A stretch of DNA of 64,000 nucleotides from Flagellimonas amoyensis (GTDB lineage: Bacteria > Bacteroidota > Bacteroidia > Flavobacteriales > Flavobacteriaceae). Within the stretch, counting starts at the first letter, position 1; every line of letters begins with the position of its first letter. Made by a program: the position numbers and the translations under genes. This document shows, piece by piece, positions 45,822 through 55,544 of the stretch. The notes under the pieces are model-generated. The model ran no database searches, was not told where the DNA came from, and saw nothing but the letters and a program-made list of their open reading frames with translations. Location of the stretch: contig NZ_QBUK01000001.1 in NCBI RefSeq assembly GCF_003058265.1, positions 434,001 through 498,000 on the forward strand, given 5' to 3'.

Positions 45822-47285
45822 TTAATTGTTCTTTGAGTATGCAATGGCCTCGCCGATCAAGGTGGCAGAGGTACATTCATTGATCTTTACGTTTACAAAA
45901 TCGCCCACTTTGTAGTGTTCCTTTGGAAAGACCACCACGGTGTTCTGCGAGTTTCGGCCCATCCAGTGGTCGTTGGATTTTTTGGAGGTTCCCTCGATGA
46001 GTACTTCCTCGGTCCTGCCCAAATGCTCTTGCGTGCGATAATGACTGTGCCTTTGTTGTGCGTCGATGATTTCCGTTAGACGCCTTTTCTTGGTCTCTTC
46101 GGGAACGTCATCCTCCATTTTACGCTCGGCCAAGGTTCCGGGTCTTTCGGAATAGGCGAACATAAAGCCAAAATCGTATTTGACATATTCCATCAAACTC
46201 AAGGTATCCTGATGGTCTTCCTCCGTTTCCGTTGGGAAACCGGTGATCATATCCTGACTGATGGCGCAATCGGGAATGATTTTTTTGATGTTATCGATGA
46301 GTTCAAAATATTCCTCGCGGGTATGCAGGCGGTTCATGGCCTTCAAGATCCTGTTGCTGCCACTCTGTACGGGCAGGTGGATGTATTTGCAGATATTTTC
46401 ATATTTGGCCATGGTCTCGATCACGTCCAAGGTCATGTCCTGCGGATTGGAGGTGGAGAAACGGATACGCATTTTGGGCTGTGCCTGGGCCACCAGTTCC
46501 AAAAGTTTGGAAAAGTTCACAGATGTTGCCTTTTGCATTTCCGATGCCTTTTCAAAATCCTTCTTCAAACCGCCACCATACCAAAGGTAACTGTCCACGT
46601 TTTGTCCCAGAAGGGTAATTTCCTTAAACCCTCTTTCCCAAAGATCGTTCACTTCTTCCAAAATGGATTGGGGGTCACGGCTGCGTTCCCTGCCACGGGT
46701 AAACGGCACTACACAGAAGGTGCACATGTTGTCGCACCCACGGGTGATGGACACAAAAGCGGTGATGCCATTGGAGTTCAGCCGGACAGGGGCCACATCC
46801 CCATAGGTTTCGTCCTTGGAAAGAATGACGTTCACGGCATTACGGCCCTCATCGATTTCCTGGATGAGGTTGGGCAGGTCCTTGTAGGCATCAGGGCCCA
46901 CGACCATATCCACAATTTTTTCTTCTTCAAGGAACTTGCTTTTCAAGCGTTCGGCCATACAGCCCAACACCCCTACTTTCATTCCGGGGTTGGTCCTTTT
47001 TACGGCATTGAACTTTTCCAGACGCTTGCGCACGGTCTGTTCTGCTTTTTCACGGATGGAACAGGTGTTCACGAGTACCAGATCGGCCTCCTCCAATATC
47101 TGTGTGGTGTTGAACCCCTCGTTGGCCAGAATGGACGCCACGATCTCACTATCGGAAAAGTTCATCTGACAGCCATAACTCTCAATATAGAGCTTTCGGG
47201 TGTTCTTTTCGTCCTTCTCCATAGCCAAGGTGCTTCCCTGTTGGCTTTCGTCTATTATTTTCGCTACGCTTTCGTCCTTGATCAT
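45822..47285 (-). CDS. miaB: tRNA-2-methylthio-N6-isopentenyladenosine synthase
   Basis: Radical-SAM methylthiotransferase of 487 residues acting on i6A37 of tRNA. N-terminal UPF0004 domain ([17 protein letters not shown] with the first cluster Cys), radical SAM motif CDNMCTFC (in [22 protein letters not shown]), and a C-terminal TRAM domain (about 415-480). A full promoter lies upstream. First gene of a five-gene transcript ending at secG. Confidence 0.96.
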   Translation of the reverse strand: MIKDESVAKIIDESQQGSTLAMEKDEKNTRKLYIESYGCQMNFSDSEIVASILANEGFNTTQILEEADLVLVNTCSIREKAEQTVRKRLEKFNAVKRTNPGMKVGVLGCMAERLKSKFLEEEKIVDMVVGPDAYKDLPNLIQEIDEGRNAVNVILSKDETYGDVAPVRLNSNGITAFVSITRGCDNMCTFCVVPFTRGRERSRDPQSILEEVNDLWERGFKEITLLGQNVDSYLWYGGGLKKDFEKASEMQKATSVNFSKLLELVAQAQPKMRIRFSTSNPQDMTLDVIETMAKYENICKYIHLPVQSGSNRILKAMNRLHTREEYFELIDNIKKIIPDCAISQDMITGFPTETEEDHQDTLSLMEYVKYDFGFMFAYSERPGTLAERKMEDDVPEETKKRRLTEIIDAQQRHSHYRTQEHLGRTEEVLIEGTSKKSNDHWMGRNSQNTVVVFPKEHYKVGDFVNVKINECTSATLIGEAIAYSKNN

Positions 47286-47302
47286 ATTACTGTAATGGGG
47301 TG

Positions 47303-47334
47303 CAAAGATAGTGCTTATTCCATTTTAGTGACAA
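47303..47334 (-). promoter_or_regulatory. Promoter of the miaB operon
   Basis: On the minus strand TTG (47332-47334), 21 bases, then TATCTTTG (47303-47310). Both elements match the Bacteroidota consensus with the same spacing as the GAF-protein and gldK promoters. Transcription would start about 10 bases before the miaB ATG. Confidence 0.7.
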
Positions 47335-47414
47335 TATGGCAGTATTTTTTAGGATTATATTGTGGATTCGGGAGTTAATAGTACCTTGAACAAAATAACA
47401 TAACCAGTGCCAAT

Positions 47415-48142
47415 ATGGATTTTACCCATGTATCCCAACGTATTAGTGAAAGTGTCCCAACTGAGTTTGGGAGTGTGTTCAACCGATCCGTGGAGCTCTT
47501 CAAAAAAGTGTGGTTGCAGGGGTTCCTTACCTTGCTATTGACTTTTTTGACCATGATCCCCTTTTATATTTTGATCTACGCGCCCATGCTGGCCATGGGA
47601 ATCTCGGACCCCGAAGCTTTTGAGCATAATGGGATGCCACCGATGTTTGTGGGTATCATGATTTTGGTAATGCCCGTTTTTTCCATTGGGGTGATGGTCA
47701 TCGGTCTTTGTTTGAACGCCGCTTTCTTGCGCATTTGTCGAAAATACGACATGGATGAAATGGGCAGGGACGATTATTTTTCTATTTCAAAAAGCCCTAT
47801 TTGATCAAGGCTCTGGTCCTTTCCTTGTTGATGTTCGGGTTGTCCCTCCTAGGATTGCTGGCCTGTGGTCTGGGCATCATCTATTTGGTGGTCCCCATGT
47901 CCCTTTTTCCTGCTTTTTTTGCTTTTGATCGGGAGCTGACGGCCATGGAAATTGTCAAATCAGGATTTGCGCTGGGCAATAAAAACTGGCTCATCATATT
48001 TGCCTTGGTGATCGTGGGGGGACTGATTGCCCAATTGGGGGTCATTCTCTGTTTGGTGGGTGTTTTCTTTACGGCGATGTTTTCCAAGATTCCCATTTAC
48101 TACATATATAAGGATGCCATCGGGCTGTCCATGGATGCTTGA
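47415..48142 (+). pseudogene. Membrane protein gene split by a one-base deletion in a T tract
   Basis: Two adjoining frames, 47415-47804 (129 residues) and 47801-48142 (113 residues from a TTG), together make one membrane protein with about five or six hydrophobic segments. In the first frame the end reads DDYFSISKSPI-stop; one extra T in the T5 tract at 47777-47781 would give DDYFFYFKKPYLIKALVLSL and run on into the second frame without a break. The lost base is either a real frameshift, phase variation or a sequencing error. Family not recognised; it resembles uncharacterised multi-helix proteins of Flavobacteriaceae. Alternatively two coupled genes overlapping at TTGA. Confidence 0.7.
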
Positions 48143-48151
48143 AATTTCATC

Positions 48152-48175
48152 AAAAGTTGACGCAACTTTTTAGAA
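48152..48175 (+). terminator. Weak terminator-like hairpin after the split membrane gene
   Basis: AAAAGTTG-ACG-CAACTTTT, eight mostly A/T pairs ending in a T5 run. Low stem strength, so uncertain. Confidence 0.4.
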
Positions 48176-48209
48176 AGTTCCCATCTATAAGGTTAAAATA
48201 CCGACTATT

Positions 48210-49463
48210 ATGAAAAAGAAAATCCTTCTATTGCCATTTATGGCCTTACTGTTGTTGGTGTCCTGTACCGATGACGATTCCAGTGATAAATACGCCGACT
48301 ATATTGTGGCCCGTCCTTTGGTGATGACCAAGGCGGAATTTGCCAACAGTGTTGACATCATTGCGCCCAGACCCATTGAAGAATCGGGGAAGGTCTACAC
48401 CTATGAAGACTACATTTTTGTGAACGACAAGTACCAAGGAATCCATGTGATCGATAACCGTAATCCAAAACAGCCTGTAAAAATTGGATTTATCAATATT
48501 CCCGGCAATGTGGACATTTCGGTGAAGGACGATTATCTTTTTGCGGACAGCTTGGCGGATCTGATAGTCGTCGATATTTCCGACATCGACAACATTACGT
48601 TGGTGAACCGCTTGGAAAACGTATTGCAAGGAGGCATGATGTTCCCTTTTGAGGCCAACATCATAGAGGATGTGGGATATGACTACCAAAATGATGTTAT
48701 TGTGGGATGGACGACCACTACGGAAAGAATGTTGATTTCCGAAGCTGAAAAACGCGGTTGGGGCTTTTTAACCACTGATACGTTCGCCATGGAATCCGCA
48801 AGTGGGGGCACCACAGGCCAAGGAGGGTCGCTCGCAAGGTTCAAGATCGTGGAAGATTACCTATATGCCGTGGACAGCCATAACATCAATGTGTTCAATA
48901 TCTCCGATATGGACAATCCACAGGCCTTGGAAGATGTATATGCAGGGTTTGATATAGAGACCATTTTTTACAATGGCAGTTACCTTTTCTTGGGCAGTAT
49001 GCGGGGAATGTATATATATGACATCACCGATCCTGCCGCACCTTCCAAGGTTTCCGAGTTTGAGCATGGCACCGCCTGCGACCCGGTCGTGGTGGATGGC
49101 GATTATGCCTATGTGACCTTGCGCGGGGGCAATTGGTGCGGGGCCACCGAGAGCGGATTGTTCATTGTGGACATTTCGGACATTACAAACCCTGAGTTGG
49201 CGGTACAGTACCCTATGGATGGCCCCTACGGCTTGGGCATCAGGGAAGAAAAACTTTTTGTCTGTGATGGATCTTCCGGTCTGAAGGTCTATGACAAGAC
49301 CGATATCAATGACCTGAAAGAGCTGAACCATTTTGAGGACATCGTCACGTACGACGTCATTCCATTGGAAAACCATTTGATCATGGTAGGGGACGACATC
49401 TTGTATCAATATGAGTATCTGGACGGGGGCATCAAGCTCATCAGTCAGATAGGGCTCAACTAA
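48210..49463 (+). CDS. LVIVD repeat lipoprotein
   Basis: Lipoprotein of 417 residues with lipobox LLLVSC (Cys19) followed by TDDDSSD, an acidic stretch as seen in surface-exported lipoproteins. The rest is a beta-propeller of repeats of the form GIHVIDNRNPKQPVKIGF, LIVVDISDIDNITLVN, GMYIYDITDPAAPSKV, GLFIVDISDITNPELAV, the LVIVD pattern. Likely a cell-surface binding protein; ligand unknown. Own terminator follows. Confidence 0.88.
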   Translation: MKKKILLLPFMALLLLVSCTDDDSSDKYADYIVARPLVMTKAEFANSVDIIAPRPIEESGKVYTYEDYIFVNDKYQGIHVIDNRNPKQPVKIGFINIPGNVDISVKDDYLFADSLADLIVVDISDIDNITLVNRLENVLQGGMMFPFEANIIEDVGYDYQNDVIVGWTTTTERMLISEAEKRGWGFLTTDTFAMESASGGTTGQGGSLARFKIVEDYLYAVDSHNINVFNISDMDNPQALEDVYAGFDIETIFYNGSYLFLGSMRGMYIYDITDPAAPSKVSEFEHGTACDPVVVDGDYAYVTLRGGNWCGATESGLFIVDISDITNPELAVQYPMDGPYGLGIREEKLFVCDGSSGLKVYDKTDINDLKELNHFEDIVTYDVIPLENHLIMVGDDILYQYEYLDGGIKLISQIGLN

Positions 49464-49485
49464 AAAAAAGCACAAAAACCAAGTC

Positions 49486-49517
49486 AAATATCCCGTTTTC
49501 AGCGGGATATTTTTTTG
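49486..49517 (+). terminator. Terminator after the LVIVD lipoprotein gene
   Basis: AAATATCCCG, a 7-base loop, CGGGATATTT and a long T run. Ten perfect pairs, 22 bases after the stop. Confidence 0.85.
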
Positions 49518-49556
49518 ATATGGGTCCTATAAAAACCCAAAATCGAAAAATTGATA

Positions 49557-49564
49557 TACTTTTG
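49557..49564 (+). promoter_or_regulatory. Candidate -7 element for topA
   Basis: TACTTTTG fits TAnnTTTG, 20 bases before the topA ATG and after the previous terminator. No clear TTG at -33. Confidence 0.4.
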
Positions 49565-49583
49565 TTAGGACAAAAACCAGTGC

Positions 49584-52061
49584 ATGCCAAAGAATTTAGT
49601 TATTGTAGAGTCCCCCGCAAAGGCAAAGACCATTGAACGATTTCTAGGAAAAGAATACCAGGTCGAATCAAGTTTTGGGCACATTGTGGACCTCCCCTCA
49701 AAAGAACTTGGGGTAGATGTGGAAAACGATTTCAAACCAAAATATACCGTTGACAAGGAGAAAAAGGCCTTGGTGAAAAAACTCAAGGACCTCGCCCAAA
49801 AGGCCGATACCATATGGCTCGCCAGTGATGAGGACCGGGAGGGAGAGGCCATTTCGTGGCACTTGGCGGAAGAGTTGAAACTGGACAAGAGCAAGACCAA
49901 ACGTATTGTGTTCAACTCCATCACCAAATCAGCGATCCAAAAAGCCATAGAGAATCCGAGGGACATCGACTATAACTTGGTGAATGCACAACAGGCGCGA
50001 AGGGTCTTGGACAGGTTGGTGGGCTATGAGCTTTCGCCCGTATTGTGGAAAAAGATAAAACCGGGACTTTCCGCAGGTAGGGTCCAGTCCGTTGCGGTGC
50101 GGTTGATCGTGGAAAGAGATCGGGAGATAGAAGGTTTTACCCCAGAGGCATCGTTCCGGATAAAGGCTGAATTCAAGACCGATGGCGGCAATGTGTTTTC
50201 CGCCAGAATGAACAAAGCTTTCCCGACCAAGGCGGAGGCCGAAAGCTTCCTCAAACAAAACATCGGTGCAGATTTTTCAGTGGCCGATCTGGACAAAAAA
50301 CCGGCAAAAAAATCCCCGGCAGCACCATTCACCACTTCTACCTTGCAACAGGAAGCCTCGCGTAAACTCTATTTTTCCGTTAGCCGTACCATGCAGGTGG
50401 CGCAACGACTTTACGAGGCGGGTCTGATCACCTACATGAGAACGGACAGCGTGAACCTTTCCAATGAAGCATTGAGCGCAGCCAAGGAAGCCATTGTCCA
50501 AAACTATGGTGAGAACTATAGTCAAACAAGAAACTTTACGGGCAAGGCCAAAGGGGCGCAAGAAGCCCACGAGGCCATTCGCCCAACCGATATGAAATTG
50601 CAGTCCCCTTCCTTGGAAAGGGACCAATCCAAACTCTACGAACTGATCTGGAAACGGACCCTGGCCTCCCAAATGAGCGATGCACAGTTGGAACGCACCA
50701 ATGTAAAGATCAAGGCCAGCACCCACCAAGAGGAATTTACCGCCAATGGTGAAGTGGTCAAGTTCGATGGGTTCCTTAAAGTATATCTGGAAGGCACCGA
50801 TGATGAAGAGGGAGCGGAAGAGCAGGAAGGAATGTTGCCGGCCATGAACGTGGGCGAGGCACTACAGAATGTTTTTATCTCCGCCACGGAACGCTTTACC
50901 AGACCTCCCTATCGCTATACGGAGGCCTCCTTGGTGAAAAAGTTGGAAGAACTGGGCATTGGTAGACCATCTACCTATGCGCCTACGATCTCTACCATCC
51001 AGAACAGGGGCTATGTGGAGAAAGGAAGTGTTGAGGGCACGGAGCGGAAATACTTCCAACTGGTTTTGGAAAAAGGAAAGGTCGTAGAGGAACAACTTAC
51101 CGAGATGGTGGGTTCGGACAAGGGAAAACTGGTCCCCACCGATATAGGAATGATCGTGAACGACTTTTTGGTGAGCAATTTCACCAAGATATTGGATTAC
51201 AATTTCACGGCACAAGTGGAGGAGGATTTTGATGAGATCGCTACCGGCGAAGAGGACTGGCAGCAAATGATGAAAAATTTCTATAAGGATTTCCATCCCA
51301 ATGTGTTGGAGGTTGAGGAAAATGCCGAAAGGGCCAGCGGGGAACGCATCTTGGGCGTAGATCCGAAATCGGGCAGGCAGGTTGCCGCCAGATTGGGCCG
51401 TTTTGGACCCATGGTACAGATAGGCACAGTGGATGAAGAGGAAAAGCCGCTGTTTGCCAGTTTGCTTCCCGATCAGTCCATTGGCACCATCACTTTTGAA
51501 GAGGCGATGGAACTCTTCCAGTTGCCCAGGCAATTGGGGGAATACCAAGGGGAGGAAATCGAGGCGAACGTGGGTCGGTATGGCCCATATGTCAGGTTCG
51601 GGAAAAAGTTCATCTCCTTGGATGCGGGCGAAAGTGCCTTTGATGTGGATCTTGCACGTGCCATAGAGCTCATCAAGGAGAAGGAAAAAGCGGATGCACC
51701 CATCGCATCATACGAAGGCAAGGAAGTCACCAAGGGCAAGGGCAGGTTCGGCCCCTTCATCAAATGGGACGGTATGTTCATCAATGTGAACAAAAAATAC
51801 GATTTTGACCATCTTTCCCAATCCGATATAGAGGAACTCATCGAGGACAAAAAGAAAAAAGAGGCCGAAAAAGTGGTCCAGGAGTGGCCGGAGGAGAAAA
51901 TCAGGATAGAAAAGGCCAGATGGGGAAGGCACAACATCTTGAAAGGAAAGATCAAAGTGGAGCTTTCCAAGGATGTGGATGCCTCAAAGATCACTTTGGA
52001 AGAGGCAAAGGCCCTTTTGGAAAAGAAATCACCTAAGAAAAAAGCCAAGGCAAAGAAATAA
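49584..52061 (+). CDS. topA: DNA topoisomerase I (type IA)
   Basis: Enzyme of 825 residues that relaxes negative supercoils. TOPRIM domain first (VIVESPAKAKTIERFLG, ASDEDREGEAISWHL), then the catalytic core with the active Tyr in GLITYMRTDS (about residue 290). The C-terminal region has repeats without cysteines (GRFGPFIKWDG, RYGPYVRFGKKF) in place of zinc fingers, and a Lys-rich tail (KKSPKKKAKAKK), both common in Bacteroidota. The next gene starts one base after the stop. Confidence 0.97.
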   Translation: MPKNLVIVESPAKAKTIERFLGKEYQVESSFGHIVDLPSKELGVDVENDFKPKYTVDKEKKALVKKLKDLAQKADTIWLASDEDREGEAISWHLAEELKLDKSKTKRIVFNSITKSAIQKAIENPRDIDYNLVNAQQARRVLDRLVGYELSPVLWKKIKPGLSAGRVQSVAVRLIVERDREIEGFTPEASFRIKAEFKTDGGNVFSARMNKAFPTKAEAESFLKQNIGADFSVADLDKKPAKKSPAAPFTTSTLQQEASRKLYFSVSRTMQVAQRLYEAGLITYMRTDSVNLSNEALSAAKEAIVQNYGENYSQTRNFTGKAKGAQEAHEAIRPTDMKLQSPSLERDQSKLYELIWKRTLASQMSDAQLERTNVKIKASTHQEEFTANGEVVKFDGFLKVYLEGTDDEEGAEEQEGMLPAMNVGEALQNVFISATERFTRPPYRYTEASLVKKLEELGIGRPSTYAPTISTIQNRGYVEKGSVEGTERKYFQLVLEKGKVVEEQLTEMVGSDKGKLVPTDIGMIVNDFLVSNFTKILDYNFTAQVEEDFDEIATGEEDWQQMMKNFYKDFHPNVLEVEENAERASGERILGVDPKSGRQVAARLGRFGPMVQIGTVDEEEKPLFASLLPDQSIGTITFEEAMELFQLPRQLGEYQGEEIEANVGRYGPYVRFGKKFISLDAGESAFDVDLARAIELIKEKEKADAPIASYEGKEVTKGKGRFGPFIKWDGMFINVNKKYDFDHLSQSDIEELIEDKKKKEAEKVVQEWPEEKIRIEKARWGRHNILKGKIKVELSKDVDASKITLEEAKALLEKKSPKKKAKAKK

Positions 52062-52062
52062 T

Positions 52063-53220
52063 ATGGCGTTCGATTTTTTGGTTCCCGTAAAGGACAGGGT
52101 GTTGGCACATATGGAACTGCTGCCCCAACAGGCCATCGGCAAGAACATCCACATGCATACAGAAAAGGACGGACTTCCCGTGTTCGCCCATGCCGATGTG
52201 GCCATCTTTGGCGTATTGGAATCAAGGAACGCATTTGAAAAAAAACCGGAAAAATTGGATGTGGACGAAGTGCGCATCCAACTCTACCGCCTCATGATGG
52301 GCAACTGGAACTCCACCATCATAGACATCGGGGACGTGGAAGAAGGCGATAGTGTGGAGGACACCTATTTTGTGGTCAAAGAGATTGTGGCGGGCCTGCT
52401 GGAGGAAAACATCATACCTATTATAATTGGATGTACCCAGGACATCACCTACCCAACCTATCGTGCCTTTGACAAGATCAAGGACATGGTGAACCTTGTG
52501 GCCATAGACAGCCGTTTTGATTTTGGAGAGGACGAGGAACTCATTTCCTCACATTCCTACATGAGCAAGATCATTACGGACAAGCCCAACAATCTTTTCA
52601 ATTTTTCCAATATAGGGTACCAGAGCTATTTCAATGCGCAGGAAGAGATTGATCTGATGGAACGTCTTTTCTTTGATGCCTACAGATTGGGCGAGATTGC
52701 CGCGAACATAGAACTGGCAGAGCCCATATTGCGCAGTAGCGATATCGTGAGCTTGGACCTTAGGGCCATACGTGCCAGCGAGATGGGACTGTCCAAGAAC
52801 TTTTCCCCCAACGGGTTCACCGGAAGGGAAATATGTGCCATAGCCCGGTATGCCGGGATAAGCGATAGGGTCTCCCTGTTCGGGATCTACGAAGGGGAGA
52901 ACTCCAACCAGGCCTTTCAGATGATTGCCCAGATCATCTGGTATTTTATAGAAGGGTTATCCTTTAGGATAAAGGAACAGCCCAGCTCAAAGAGCGAAGA
53001 CTTCACAAAATTCACCGTACCCACGGACACGGAAGAGCTTATCTTCTACAAGAGCCACGTGACCGAACGCTGGTGGGTAGAGGTACCATCAATTTTGGGC
53101 GAGCATACTAAAACAAATTCGGTGGCGTTATTACCATGCACCGAAGGGGACTATTTGGATGCTTGCAACCAAAACATTCCCGAAAGGTGGTTCAAAGCCT
53201 ATAGAAAGGGCTTTCACTAA
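52063..53220 (+). CDS. Arginase/formimidoylglutamase-fold protein lacking metal ligands
   Basis: Protein of 385 residues of the ureohydrolase fold, often labelled formimidoylglutamase. Compared with arginase the GGDHS motif is IGCTQD (122-127, His to Gln126), DAHxD is DSRFD (149-153, His to Arg151) and SxDxD is SLDLR (230-234, second Asp to Arg234). Three of six manganese ligands are thus gone, so hydrolase activity is doubtful. The start at 52063 is one base after the topA stop; an in-frame ATG at 51973 lies inside topA and is unlikely. It sits right before the gld operon, 124 bases from gldK. A gliding or structural role is possible but unproven. Confidence 0.82.
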   Translation: MAFDFLVPVKDRVLAHMELLPQQAIGKNIHMHTEKDGLPVFAHADVAIFGVLESRNAFEKKPEKLDVDEVRIQLYRLMMGNWNSTIIDIGDVEEGDSVEDTYFVVKEIVAGLLEENIIPIIIGCTQDITYPTYRAFDKIKDMVNLVAIDSRFDFGEDEELISSHSYMSKIITDKPNNLFNFSNIGYQSYFNAQEEIDLMERLFFDAYRLGEIAANIELAEPILRSSDIVSLDLRAIRASEMGLSKNFSPNGFTGREICAIARYAGISDRVSLFGIYEGENSNQAFQMIAQIIWYFIEGLSFRIKEQPSSKSEDFTKFTVPTDTEELIFYKSHVTERWWVEVPSILGEHTKTNSVALLPCTEGDYLDACNQNIPERWFKAYRKGFH

Positions 53221-53250
53221 ACAAATTAAATTTTTACGCATTAATTGTTC

Positions 53251-53282
53251 TTGCACAATAATTTATTCAAAAATTAGTTTTG
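53251..53282 (+). promoter_or_regulatory. Promoter of the gldKLMN operon
   Basis: TTG (53251-53253), 21 bases, TAGTTTTG (53275-53282). An exact consensus with the spacing shared by the miaB and GAF-protein promoters; the leader to the gldK ATG would be about 55 bases. Confidence 0.7.
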
Positions 53283-53344
53283 AGAGTAATGAAATTGTGT
53301 ATCACAGTTTATAATCTTGAATCGAAAGTAATTTAACCTAAAGT

Positions 53345-54724
53345 ATGAGAAAGCTATTCTTTTCATCCATGGCGCTTGTTTTTTTGCTCACCAGTTGTGG
53401 GTCCAAATCGAGCTCGAAAGGTGAACTAGTTGGGGTCAGTGGAAAAAAATGGCATCCAGAGAAGCCCTATGGCATGGAACTGATCCCGCGCGGCGCCTTT
53501 GTAATGGGAAAGGCCGAAGAGGATCAGGCAAAAGTGTTGAACGCCCCCACAAGAACCGTCACCGTGCGTTCTTTCTACATGGATGATACGGAAATCACCA
53601 ATAGTGAGTACCGACAGTTTGTGGAGTGGGTAAAGGATTCCATAGTCAGAACCAGATTGGCCATTTTGGCCGATGAACTTGGAATCGGACCAGAAGATGA
53701 AGGTATTGGGGAATTTGCCTTTAAAGATACCGATACCACCGAACTTTCCGTGTATGACAAGTATATGCTTGACAACTACGCAGGATTGGGCGATACCGGT
53801 TATGAAGGAAGGGCATTGAACAAGGATGTGGACCTGGTATGGGACACTTCCGAATATCCTGACGAGTACTATGCAGAAGTGATGGACTCCCTTTATATTC
53901 CAGAAGAGGAAAGCTATAACGGTTTGAGGACCATCGATGTCACCAAATTGAAATACAAGTACAGCTGGATGGACATCGAGGCCGCTGCAAGGGCCAAGTC
54001 CGGAAGAAGAAAGGATTTCATCAGGCACGAAGAATTTGAAATATACCCTGATACCACGGTTTGGATCAAGGATTTTGAATACTCCTACAACGAGCCCATG
54101 CACAACGACTATTTCTGGCACGATGCCTACAGCGATTACCCTGTTGTGGGTGTGAACTGGATGCAGGCCAAGGCCTTCTGTAACTGGAGGACCAAGTTCA
54201 AGAACGATGACCAAAAATCCCGTGGCAAGCAGTTTGTGAACCAGTTCAGGTTGCCTACCGAAGCGGAGTGGGAATATGCCGCAAGAGGTGGAATCGAAGG
54301 AGGAACCTATCCTTGGGGTGGACCATACGTAATCAGTGATACGGGTTGTTTTATGGCCAACTTCAAGCCACAACGAGGCGATTACGCAGCAGATGCGGCC
54401 CTATATACCGTAGAGGCCAAATCCTTCGAGCCAAACGAGTACAACCTGTACAACATGGCCGGAAACGTATCTGAGTGGACCAACTCCAGCTTTGATCAGA
54501 ACGCCTACGAATATGTGTCCACCATGAACCCCAACATCGGTTCGGGACAAAACCAAAGAAAGGTGATCCGCGGAGGATCTTGGAAAGATGTCGCATACTT
54601 CCTTCAGGTAAGTACCAGGGACTATGAGTACCAAGATTCGGCCAGAAGCTATATCGGGTTCAGAACGGTCCAGGATTATATGGGCGAAGAGGACTCCACT
54701 AGAGGCCAAGGATTGCCGGATTAA
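53345..54724 (+). CDS. gldK: Gliding motility / T9SS lipoprotein GldK
   Basis: Outer-membrane lipoprotein of 459 residues. Lipobox LLTSC (Cys18) and a formylglycine-generating-enzyme/sulfatase-modifying fold: GMELIPRGAFVMGKAEEDQ, DDTEITNSEYRQFVEWV, FRLPTEAEWEYAARGG, VIRGGSWKD, YIGFRTV. GldK forms the periplasmic ring with GldN under the outer membrane, used by type IX secretion and gliding. First of four gld genes. Confidence 0.97.
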   Translation: MRKLFFSSMALVFLLTSCGSKSSSKGELVGVSGKKWHPEKPYGMELIPRGAFVMGKAEEDQAKVLNAPTRTVTVRSFYMDDTEITNSEYRQFVEWVKDSIVRTRLAILADELGIGPEDEGIGEFAFKDTDTTELSVYDKYMLDNYAGLGDTGYEGRALNKDVDLVWDTSEYPDEYYAEVMDSLYIPEEESYNGLRTIDVTKLKYKYSWMDIEAAARAKSGRRKDFIRHEEFEIYPDTTVWIKDFEYSYNEPMHNDYFWHDAYSDYPVVGVNWMQAKAFCNWRTKFKNDDQKSRGKQFVNQFRLPTEAEWEYAARGGIEGGTYPWGGPYVISDTGCFMANFKPQRGDYAADAALYTVEAKSFEPNEYNLYNMAGNVSEWTNSSFDQNAYEYVSTMNPNIGSGQNQRKVIRGGSWKDVAYFLQVSTRDYEYQDSARSYIGFRTVQDYMGEEDSTRGQGLPD

Positions 54725-54822
54725 TTGAAAAAATGAAAAAAGAAAACAGAGAACATTATATAAATAAGCTTAGTTAGTAACCAAATACTTATTATTTATA
54801 TAACTTAATTAAAACTAGAATT

Positions 54823-55479
54823 ATGGCACAGTCAAAATCAACAAAAAAATTGTTTAACATGGCCTACGGGCTTGGAGCATCGGTAGTAATCATCGGTGCA
54901 TTGTTCAAGATCCTTCACTGGGAGTTTGGACCACTTACCGGTGGACTTCTTCTTGCAGTTGGACTTATTACCGAAGCATTGATCTTCGCCATCAGTGCAT
55001 TTGAACCAGTGGACGACGAATACGATTGGTCTTTGGTATACCCAGAATTGGCCGGTGGTCAACAGAGCGTATCCAAAAAACAGGATGCCAAGGATGCCAA
55101 AGAGGCTGAAGGAATCCTTTCCAGAAAATTGGATGAGCTTTTGAAAGAAGCCAATATCGATGCCAACCTATTCTCTAGCTTGGGTGAAAGCATCAAGAGT
55201 TTTGAAGGTGCTGCCAAAAATATCGCTCCTACAACAGATGCCATCCAGCACACCAAGAAATACTCTGAAGAGTTGTCACATGCCGCTGCACAAATGGAAT
55301 CTTTGAACAGCTTGTACAAAGTTCAGTTGGAAAGTGCTAGCCGTCAAGCCTCCATCAACGAGGAAGTGGTACAGAATGCAGGTGCATTGAAAGACCAAAT
55401 GGAATCTTTGGCAACCAACCTTTCTTCATTGAACGGAGTTTACGGAGGTATGCTATCCGCCATGGGAAGCAGAAACTAA
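54823..55479 (+). CDS. gldL: T9SS motor protein GldL
   Basis: Inner-membrane motor subunit of 218 residues. Two helices near 15-30 and 38-58 carry K29, H32 and E51, which correspond to the K27, H30 and E49 residues of Flavobacterium GldL thought to carry the proton path. The rest is a cytoplasmic coiled-coil tail (KDAKEAEGILSRKLDELLKEA). With GldM it forms the proton-driven rotary motor. Confidence 0.96.
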   Translation: MAQSKSTKKLFNMAYGLGASVVIIGALFKILHWEFGPLTGGLLLAVGLITEALIFAISAFEPVDDEYDWSLVYPELAGGQQSVSKKQDAKDAKEAEGILSRKLDELLKEANIDANLFSSLGESIKSFEGAAKNIAPTTDAIQHTKKYSEELSHAAAQMESLNSLYKVQLESASRQASINEEVVQNAGALKDQMESLATNLSSLNGVYGGMLSAMGSRN

Positions 55480-55544
55480 TTAGAGACAAATTAGTCGAAA
55501 CCAAACCCAGATCAAATTAATTTTTAAAATCTAATTAGAAAAAC

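Noticed and set aside
46212..47378. Long open frame (388 codons) on the plus strand opposite miaB
   Set aside because: Antisense to a well-recognised radical-SAM gene with its own promoter; the frame also runs into the miaB promoter.
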